From the NCBI RefSeq assembly GCF_003115855.1, contig NZ_KZ819074.1, positions 265,594-329,593 of the forward strand: a DNA stretch of 64,000 nt, in the 5' to 3' direction. Under the pieces are notes generated by a model, which searched no databases, was not told the origin of the DNA, and was given only the letters and a program-made list of their open reading frames with translations. Every line of letters begins with the position of its first letter. Positions within the stretch are counted from its first letter, which is position 1. The translations under genes and the position numbers were made by a program. The stretch comes from Brenneria corticis. GTDB lineage: Bacteria; Pseudomonadota; Gammaproteobacteria; Enterobacterales; Enterobacteriaceae. Below are positions 58,006 to 64,000 of this stretch, one piece after another.

Positions 58006-60333
58006 ATGGGCTTCTGGATATTTGTTATTGCACTGGCTGTTATCTGGTTTCTGTTTTCCAAAAAGAAAAAGTCGCCGCCCCCCAGAATAAACAGCAAAAA
58101 CATCAGCCCAATAAATAATACGTCACGACAAAAATCTCTCAATAAGCCAACCAATAGCGTAGCAAGTATGCATTCTCAGGCATCCGATGATGACGAACTG
58201 GCAACCTTTACTTTCGTTAATGGGCAGACCGTTGAATACAGCACCAGCCGCGAACAGTCACGAGAAACCGCAGCCCGGCGCAATATCACGCCAGCGCGAT
58301 GGGTCAAACCGGGAGAAAGCGTTACAATTCAAAATGTCGTCATTAATCACGGTAATTTTTATTTCGGCGGACAGTTAAAAACATATTCATCAGGAGAATA
58401 TGGCTATCTTTATAACGATGGTTCCGACGCTTCTCTGGTTAATGATGCTTTACCCATCGAGTATATTTCACGACATTATCAGGATGGGTCGCTGGGATAC
58501 TGGCCCAGCTTTGCCACTCTCTCTCCTCGCTGTCGCGGCGCCTATCTTGACTGGCTGGCAAGCGACCGCAGCGATGCAAGCAGTCCTGTTGGTTATGTTT
58601 TTATCTATTTTTACGGTCTTGAGCGCCGCATACTGGCAGATGGCACACAAGAAGCTATTTCTGACAATGAATTCAAAGCGTTATTTGAAGAAATATCCCG
58701 CCTGAGAACCGTGTTTCAGGCGAGCGGTTCCTTCCGGCATTATGCAACACAGTTGCTGGAAATGATGATTATTCTCAGACCAACGCTCCTTTCGATAAAC
58801 AGTGAAAACGAATATTTCTCGTCGAGGAGTTCATTACTGTTCAGACTTAATCTGTCTACTACGGTTGATAAAGGACAACCTGTTTCCGCCGATCTGGCAC
58901 TGGCATGGCTACACTATTTTCCTGACTACACACTGCGCACGCCTGCCCGTCGATGTCATTCTGAATTTTCTGCGTTATTCAAACAGCGCTATACACAAAA
59001 ATATGGTGACGGTATTGTCGTCAAAGCCAATAAAACACGGTTGCATTTAAGCTATACACCAGCCAGCGGTACGCTCCGGGAGATCCAAGTCAAAAAACAG
59101 ATGGACCTCCCCGATCCAAGCGTTTTAAAAGCACCGATTCAGAAATTGATCCCCATTGCAGAATCCTGCATCAACGCTCTGGATGCCTATAGCCGCTATC
59201 TCGGTAAAAAAGATGCATCAGGAAGCGATGTCGCCGCCATCATGCTTCTCCCCGATGAAATCCTGACCGAAGATGCAGAACACATGTTCGCTGAATTTAA
59301 ACACTGGGCAGATGAGAGGATCCGTGAGAATTCAGGGCTGGCAACAGTTGCTGGTTTCTGGGCCAGACTGGATATGCCTGTGCCAGATAAGATCAATAAA
59401 AAAGAAGCCGAGCTGATGCAAAATTTCGCCAAGCGAGCAGGCTACGGCATTGCACCGGATATGCGCTATCACCTTGTCAGGCCAGAGCCAGAAGGTAATC
59501 TTGTTTTATTTCCCGAAGGGCACGCTGAATTCTACATACCATCTGCGGAATTTACGTCAGTCTCCGTGGCGCTTCGGTTGGGCGCAATGATTGCACAAAT
59601 GGACAAGCGTGTGGACGTCGCTGAACAGGCTGCACTGGAGAGAACGATTGATCATAACGACACGTTGTCGCCGACTGAAAAACGCTCGCTGCACGCCTAC
59701 CTTACCTGGCGACTCAATACGCCTGCAAGTCAGGCCGGTCTGAAAGGCAAAATCGAGCAACTCAGCAATAAAGAAAAGTCCACTATTGGCAACGTTATTA
59801 TTAACGTCGCCTGTGCAGATGGAAAAATCGATCCGGCTGAAATTAAGCAACTGGAAAAAATTTACGCCAGCCTCGGTCTGGACAGCAGTACCGTCACCAG
59901 CGATATCCACCGCCTGTCAACCGCAGAAACAACCTCGACAGCTAGGTTACAAACCACATCAGAGACGAGCGGCACGTTTTCTCTTGATGAACGGACCCTT
60001 GCCCGTCACGAGTCCGACACAACGGACGTACGTCAGTTGCTGAGCACCATCTTTGCCGAAGATGAACCCGCAAACGAACCGCCAGCAGAGATCCCGTCAC
60101 ATACTGGCACGGGTCTCGATGAAGCACATCACCAGCTCTACCTGCGTTTGCTGGAAAAAGAACGCTGGGCGCGAAACGAAGTCGCTGAGCTATGTCAGTC
60201 GCTTAATTTGATGGTGAGCGGCGCGATTGAGGCGATTAATGACTGGTCTTATGAACAGGTTGATGCCCCGGTACTTGATGATGACGGTGATATTTACGTT
60301 GACCTAGAAATAGCACAAGAACTCAAAGGATAA
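58006..60333 (+). CDS. sngA: TerB-N/TerB/TerB-C protein, Shango SngA-like
   Basis: A 775-residue protein with one N-terminal membrane segment (GFWIFVIALAVIWFLFSKKKK). The TerB-N domain follows (about 75-290; TPARWVKPGESVTI, FYFGGQLKTYSSGEYGYLY). A TerB helical domain lies at about 520-645 (IGNVIINVACADGKIDPAEIKQLEKIY, the metal-binding acids), and a TerB-C domain at the end (about 665-775; LYLRLLEKERWARNEVAELC, VDAPVLDDDGDIYVDLE). It is the first gene of a three-gene operon with an ATPase and a helicase, the gene set of the Shango anti-phage system. The membrane anchor suggests action at the inner membrane. Confidence 0.88.
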   Translation: MGFWIFVIALAVIWFLFSKKKKSPPPRINSKNISPINNTSRQKSLNKPTNSVASMHSQASDDDELATFTFVNGQTVEYSTSREQSRETAARRNITPARWVKPGESVTIQNVVINHGNFYFGGQLKTYSSGEYGYLYNDGSDASLVNDALPIEYISRHYQDGSLGYWPSFATLSPRCRGAYLDWLASDRSDASSPVGYVFIYFYGLERRILADGTQEAISDNEFKALFEEISRLRTVFQASGSFRHYATQLLEMMIILRPTLLSINSENEYFSSRSSLLFRLNLSTTVDKGQPVSADLALAWLHYFPDYTLRTPARRCHSEFSALFKQRYTQKYGDGIVVKANKTRLHLSYTPASGTLREIQVKKQMDLPDPSVLKAPIQKLIPIAESCINALDAYSRYLGKKDASGSDVAAIMLLPDEILTEDAEHMFAEFKHWADERIRENSGLATVAGFWARLDMPVPDKINKKEAELMQNFAKRAGYGIAPDMRYHLVRPEPEGNLVLFPEGHAEFYIPSAEFTSVSVALRLGAMIAQMDKRVDVAEQAALERTIDHNDTLSPTEKRSLHAYLTWRLNTPASQAGLKGKIEQLSNKEKSTIGNVIINVACADGKIDPAEIKQLEKIYASLGLDSSTVTSDIHRLSTAETTSTARLQTTSETSGTFSLDERTLARHESDTTDVRQLLSTIFAEDEPANEPPAEIPSHTGTGLDEAHHQLYLRLLEKERWARNEVAELCQSLNLMVSGAIEAINDWSYEQVDAPVLDDDGDIYVDLEIAQELKG

Positions 60334-60336
60334 CTT

Positions 60337-61653
60337 ATGTCTGGCATTCGCATTCGTCTCAAAGAAAGAGACGCCATTATTCAATCACTAAAGTCAGGCG
60401 TTACGCCTAAAATCGGTATTCAGCATATTCAGGTTGGCCGGGTCAACGAGATAAAAGCACTGTATCAGGATATTGAGCGCATCACCGATGGAGGCGCGGG
60501 ATTCCGTCTGATTATCGGGGAATACGGTTCAGGTAAGACGTTCTTTTTAAGCGTTGTGCGTTCGATTGCGTTAGAGAAAAAGCTGGTAACGGTCAGCGCG
60601 GATTTATCCCCGGATCGCCGTATCCACGCGACCGGCGGACAGGCGCGAAACCTCTATTCTGAGCTGATGAAAAATCTATCTACCCGAAATAAGCCAGATG
60701 GTAATGCTTTATTAAGCGTGGTTGAGCGCTTTATTACAGAAGCCAGAAAAGAAGCAGAAACGACAAACACACCGGTTCCGGCAATTATTCACCAAAAGCT
60801 CGCAGCCCTATCCGATATGGTTGGCGGTTATGATTTCGCCAAAGTCATTGAATGTTACTGGCAGGGCCATGAGCAGGATAATGAGACGCTAAAATCGAAT
60901 GCTATCCGTTGGCTGAGAGGTGAATACACGACGAAAACCGACGCACGTAACGATCTGGGTGTGCGCACAATTATCTCTGATGCATCTTTCTACGATTCGT
61001 TAAAGCTGATGAGTCTGTTTGTCCGTCACGCCGGGTATGCCGGTCTGTTGGTGAATCTGGATGAAATGGTCAATCTGTATAAGCTTAGTAATACGCAGGC
61101 CCGGGTTGCTAATTATGAACAGATACTGCGTATTCTGAATGACTGTCTACAAGGAACGGCTGAATATATCGGCTTTTTACTCGGCGGCACGCCGGAGTTC
61201 CTGTTCGATCCGCGTAAAGGGTTATATAGCTACGAAGCGCTCCAGTCACGGCTGGCGGAAAACAGCTTTGCTCAGCGAGCAGGGGTGATTGATTACTCAT
61301 CCCCTTCCTTGCATTTAGCCAGCTTGACGCCGGAAGAGCTCTACATCCTGTTGAAAAACCTTCGTCACGTTTATTCCGGCGGCGATGTAGATAACTATCT
61401 GGTTCCTGATGATGCGTTGACGGCATTCTTACGCCACTGTAGCAATACCATCGGCGATGCCTATTTCCGTACGCCACGGAACACGATTAAAGCATTTCTG
61501 GATATGCTCGCCGTGCTGGAACAAAACCCGTCCATTGAATGGTCACAGTTGATTACCGGTGTCGCTATCGCAGAGGAAAAACCCAGCGATATGGATGAGA
61601 TTAGTTCGCCAGAGGATGCCGATGAGGACGGACTGACCGATTTCAGATTATGA
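60337..61653 (+). CDS. sngB: BrxD-like P-loop ATPase, Shango SngB-like
   Basis: A 438-residue AAA-type ATPase of the BrxC/BrxD (DUF2791) family. Walker A is GEYGSGKT at residues 61-68 and Walker B is LLVNLDE at about 237-243. Similar proteins occur in BREX type 2 loci beside helicases. It begins three bases after sngA, with AAAGGATAACTT as ribosome site, and overlaps the helicase start by four bases. It probably loads or powers the defence complex; the mechanism is unknown. Confidence 0.88.
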   Translation: MSGIRIRLKERDAIIQSLKSGVTPKIGIQHIQVGRVNEIKALYQDIERITDGGAGFRLIIGEYGSGKTFFLSVVRSIALEKKLVTVSADLSPDRRIHATGGQARNLYSELMKNLSTRNKPDGNALLSVVERFITEARKEAETTNTPVPAIIHQKLAALSDMVGGYDFAKVIECYWQGHEQDNETLKSNAIRWLRGEYTTKTDARNDLGVRTIISDASFYDSLKLMSLFVRHAGYAGLLVNLDEMVNLYKLSNTQARVANYEQILRILNDCLQGTAEYIGFLLGGTPEFLFDPRKGLYSYEALQSRLAENSFAQRAGVIDYSSPSLHLASLTPEELYILLKNLRHVYSGGDVDNYLVPDDALTAFLRHCSNTIGDAYFRTPRNTIKAFLDMLAVLEQNPSIEWSQLITGVAIAEEKPSDMDEISSPEDADEDGLTDFRL

Positions 61654-63848
61654 TGAATGAATACCAGCGGCTGGATCCATGCATTCGGAAGTGGATATAC
61701 CAGCAGGGATGGGCAGACCTCAGGGAACTGCAAAAAAAAGCCATTCCACCGATATTAGCGGGCGATCGGGATGTATTGATCAGCGCCGCTACTGCCGCTG
61801 GTAAAACTGAAGCTTTTTTCCTGCCCGCCTGTTCTGCTATCGCGGATGTTCAGGGAGGCTTTGGTATTTTATACATTAGCCCGCTTAAGGCCCTGATTAA
61901 CGATCAATATCGACGGCTGGAAAGCCTCGGAGATGCGTTGGAAATGCCGATCACGCCCTGGCACGGAGATGTTGCGCAGAGCAAAAAACTAAAAGCGAAG
62001 AAAAATCCTGCCGGTATTTTGCTTATCACCCCGGAATCACTGGAAGCAATGCTGATCCGCAACGCGGGATGGTTAAAGCAGGCTTTCACTCCACTGGCTT
62101 ATATCGCCATTGATGAATTCCATGCCTTCATCGGTTCTGAGCGGGGTATGCAGCTTCTTTCTCTGTTAAACCGGGTCGATCACCTCCTGGGAAGAATCAA
62201 CAATCCAGTACCCAGGGTCGCACTAAGTGCAACGCTGGGAGAACTGGAACAGGTACCTTTATCTCTGCGGCCAAATCAACGTCTGCCCTGCGACATTATT
62301 ACCGACAGTCAAACTCACGCTACATTAAAAGTGCAGGTAAAAGGTTATCTGGAACCGCTGGCCACCTCGAGCCAGCAACCCCCACTGTCGGCAGAGACGC
62401 AAATCTGCCATGATATCTTTCGCTTCTGTCGCGGTGACTCCCATCTGGTGTTCGCTAATAGTCGCAAGCGGACCGAAAGCATTGCCGCTACGCTTAGCGA
62501 TCTTAGTGAAATGAACATCGTTCCCAACGAGTTCTTCCCCCATCACGGCTCGCTGTCCAGAGATCTACGTGAAACGCTGGAACAGCGGCTTCAGAAAGGC
62601 AACTTACCTACCACTGCGATCTGTACGATGACGCTGGAACTGGGTATCGACATCGGCAAAGTCAGTTCTGTCGTGCAGGTTACCCCCCCCCATTCCGTTG
62701 CCAGTCTGCGCCAACGAATGGGACGTTCCGGCAGGCGCGACTCTCCTGCCGTACTGAGAATGCTGATTGCCGAACATGAACTGACGCCAACGTCGGGCAT
62801 TGTCGATCAGCTCAGGCTCCAGCTTGTTCAGTCGCTGGCTATGATCCGCTTACTTATCGGCAGCAAATGGTTTGAGCCTGCCGATACCCGGCAGATGCAC
62901 TATTCCACCCTGTTCCATCAGATCCTGGCGATCATTGCACAGTGGGGAGGCGTACGTGCGGATCAGCTCTGGTCGCAGCTATGTCAACAAGGGCCATTTC
63001 AGAAAGTCAGAATCGATGATTTCAAAACGTTGTTGATGCATATGGGAGAACTCCAGTTTCTGACTCAGCTATCAAGCGGCGAACTGGTACTGGGCGTGGA
63101 AGGTGAGCGTCAGGTTAATCAATACACCTTCTACGCCGTGTTCAGCACGCCGGAAGAGTTTCGTATTGTGGCGGGGAGCAAAACATTGGGCTCTATCCCC
63201 GTTGATTCTCCACTGATGCCTGACCAACATATTATTTTCGGCGGACGACGCTGGAAAGTGATCGATATCGATAGCGATAAAAAAGTTATTTACGTCGAGG
63301 CGACAAAAGGCGGGCAGCCACCTTTATTTGGCGGGCAAGGGATGTCCATTCATGATGTCGTCCGCCAGGAAATGCTCACCATTTATCAGGAAGGTGACTA
63401 CCGCATCACCATTGGCGATCGCAAGGCCGATTTTACCGACTCCACCGCCAGAAGCCTGTTTGATGAAGGGCTACACTGTTTTCGCAACAATAATCTGGCT
63501 TCTGAATGCTTTATTCAGCAGGGGCAGCATGTCTACATTCTTCCCTGGCAGGGCGATCAAACCGTAAACACGCTGTCGGCATTACTTATCCAGCGCGGTT
63601 TCAAGGCGGGCTCATTTGCTGGTGTGGTTGAAGTGGAAAAAACCACGGTCACAGAGATTAAACAAGCGTTAGCCTGCGCGCTTCAGGAAGGTTTGCCATC
63701 CGAATCTCGTCTCGCCGAAAGCATCGCTGAAAAGTGCCTCGAAAAATATGATGAGTATTTACCGGAAGGATTACTGACGCAGGAGTATGGGTTACGCGCT
63801 TTTAATGTTGAACGCGTTACGGAGTGGCTGCGGGGGCATTTACATTAA
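61650..63848 (+). CDS. sngC: DEAD/DEAH-box helicase, Shango SngC-like
   Basis: A 732-residue superfamily II helicase (Lhr/BrxHI-like). Motif I is AATAAGKTEAF (about 45-55), motif II is DEFH (155-158), motif III is SAT (193-195) and motif VI is QRMGRSGRR. A C-terminal part of about 300 residues lacks recognised motifs. The start is the first of two ATGs at 61650, overlapping sngB (ATGA), so translation is coupled. It completes the TerB-ATPase-helicase set. Confidence 0.9.
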   Translation: MMNEYQRLDPCIRKWIYQQGWADLRELQKKAIPPILAGDRDVLISAATAAGKTEAFFLPACSAIADVQGGFGILYISPLKALINDQYRRLESLGDALEMPITPWHGDVAQSKKLKAKKNPAGILLITPESLEAMLIRNAGWLKQAFTPLAYIAIDEFHAFIGSERGMQLLSLLNRVDHLLGRINNPVPRVALSATLGELEQVPLSLRPNQRLPCDIITDSQTHATLKVQVKGYLEPLATSSQQPPLSAETQICHDIFRFCRGDSHLVFANSRKRTESIAATLSDLSEMNIVPNEFFPHHGSLSRDLRETLEQRLQKGNLPTTAICTMTLELGIDIGKVSSVVQVTPPHSVASLRQRMGRSGRRDSPAVLRMLIAEHELTPTSGIVDQLRLQLVQSLAMIRLLIGSKWFEPADTRQMHYSTLFHQILAIIAQWGGVRADQLWSQLCQQGPFQKVRIDDFKTLLMHMGELQFLTQLSSGELVLGVEGERQVNQYTFYAVFSTPEEFRIVAGSKTLGSIPVDSPLMPDQHIIFGGRRWKVIDIDSDKKVIYVEATKGGQPPLFGGQGMSIHDVVRQEMLTIYQEGDYRITIGDRKADFTDSTARSLFDEGLHCFRNNNLASECFIQQGQHVYILPWQGDQTVNTLSALLIQRGFKAGSFAGVVEVEKTTVTEIKQALACALQEGLPSESRLAESIAEKCLEKYDEYLPEGLLTQEYGLRAFNVERVTEWLRGHLH

Positions 63849-63858
63849 GGGGAAGAAA

Positions 63859-63975
63859 ATGAGAAAGAACTGGACTATTGAGGAAGATTGTAAGCTGCTA
63901 ACCCTTGTGCGTCAGCACTTTTCCGAACTGGTCAGCCATGAGCGTCTAAATTGTATTAGCTCAGACCTGATCTGA
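63859..63975 (+). CDS. 38-residue stub, possibly interrupted gene
   Basis: A short frame 10 bases after the helicase, with a very good ribosome site (AAGGGGAAGAAA). Its start MRKNWTIEEDCKLLTLVRQHF looks like the first helix of a SANT/Myb-like or HTH domain, and then the sequence ends abruptly in a stop. A real full-length gene probably followed; an insertion or deletion near 63950-63975 is likely. The part beyond the window is needed to tell. Confidence 0.4.
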   Translation: MRKNWTIEEDCKLLTLVRQHFSELVSHERLNCISSDLI

Positions 63976-64000
63976 CAGTTACCGGTTATTTATACAGGTG

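Overview
The window is chromosomal DNA from an enterobacterium, most likely a member of the Pectobacteriaceae (Brenneria, Dickeya or Pectobacterium type). The reasons are a uxaCBA galacturonate operon with uxaB inside it, a PTS beta-glucoside locus, GC-rich codon use, and long stretches whose gene order matches Escherichia coli blocks (fadH-rlmG; alx-sstT-ygjV-uxa-exuR; yqjA-mzrA-yqjCDEKFG-yhaJK; zur-lexA and dgkA-plsB-ubiA-ubiC; groLS-fxsA-aspA-dcuA-cutA-dsbD-yjdC-tRNA-Phe). Family-level placement is inference from gene content and order; no database was searched.

Layout. 1-5300: a beta-glucoside locus with a 6-phospho-beta-glucosidase cut by the window edge, a secreted DUF1593 protein, a wrecked LamB/BglH-type porin and a BglF-type EIIBCA permease. 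5300-6480: a GC-skewed, repeat-rich stretch without recognised genes, dominated by two inverted copies of a ~300-bp module that each carry a related short reading frame. 6560-14700: spy, a small coiled-coil protein, fadH, rlmG, the alx manganese exporter behind a yybP-ykoY riboswitch, sstT and ygjV. 14794-20344: uxaCBA and its divergent repressor exuR; the transporter gene exuT is not here. 20821-27552: the envelope cluster yqjA-mzrA-yqjCDEK-yqjF-yqjG, then yhaJ, yhaK and zur. 27616-42256: a DUF3861 gene, lexA with two SOS boxes, a complete-looking citrate fermentation cluster (dpiBA divergent from citCDEFG-citT, without citX) that sits between lexA and dgkA, then dgkA, plsB, ubiA and ubiC. 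42563-51217: groES-groEL with a heat-shock promoter, fxsA, aspA, dcuA, cutA, dsbD and a TetR regulator.

51344-64000 is a genomic island at tRNA-Phe. It starts with a P4-type integrase that is frameshifted just before its catalytic tyrosine. Then come a second tyrosine-recombinase-like gene flanked on both sides by clusters of an inverted 8-9-bp repeat, a two-gene leftward operon (unknown 153-aa protein and a Ner-like DNA-binding protein) behind a P4-style CI antisense-RNA immunity leader, and a truncated AAA ATPase remnant. The cargo is defensive: an AbiEi/AbiEii type IV toxin-antitoxin pair and a three-gene TerB / BrxD-like ATPase / DEAD-DEAH helicase operon that matches the Shango anti-phage system. 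The island runs off the right edge, and a short, apparently interrupted reading frame follows the helicase.

Metabolic theme outside the island: plant-derived substrates (beta-glucosides, galacturonate and glucuronate) and C4/citrate anaerobic metabolism (citrate lyase, aspartase, DcuA). The most unexplained structures are the inverted-module region at 5640-6456 and the repeat clusters around the island recombinase at 52877-54368.
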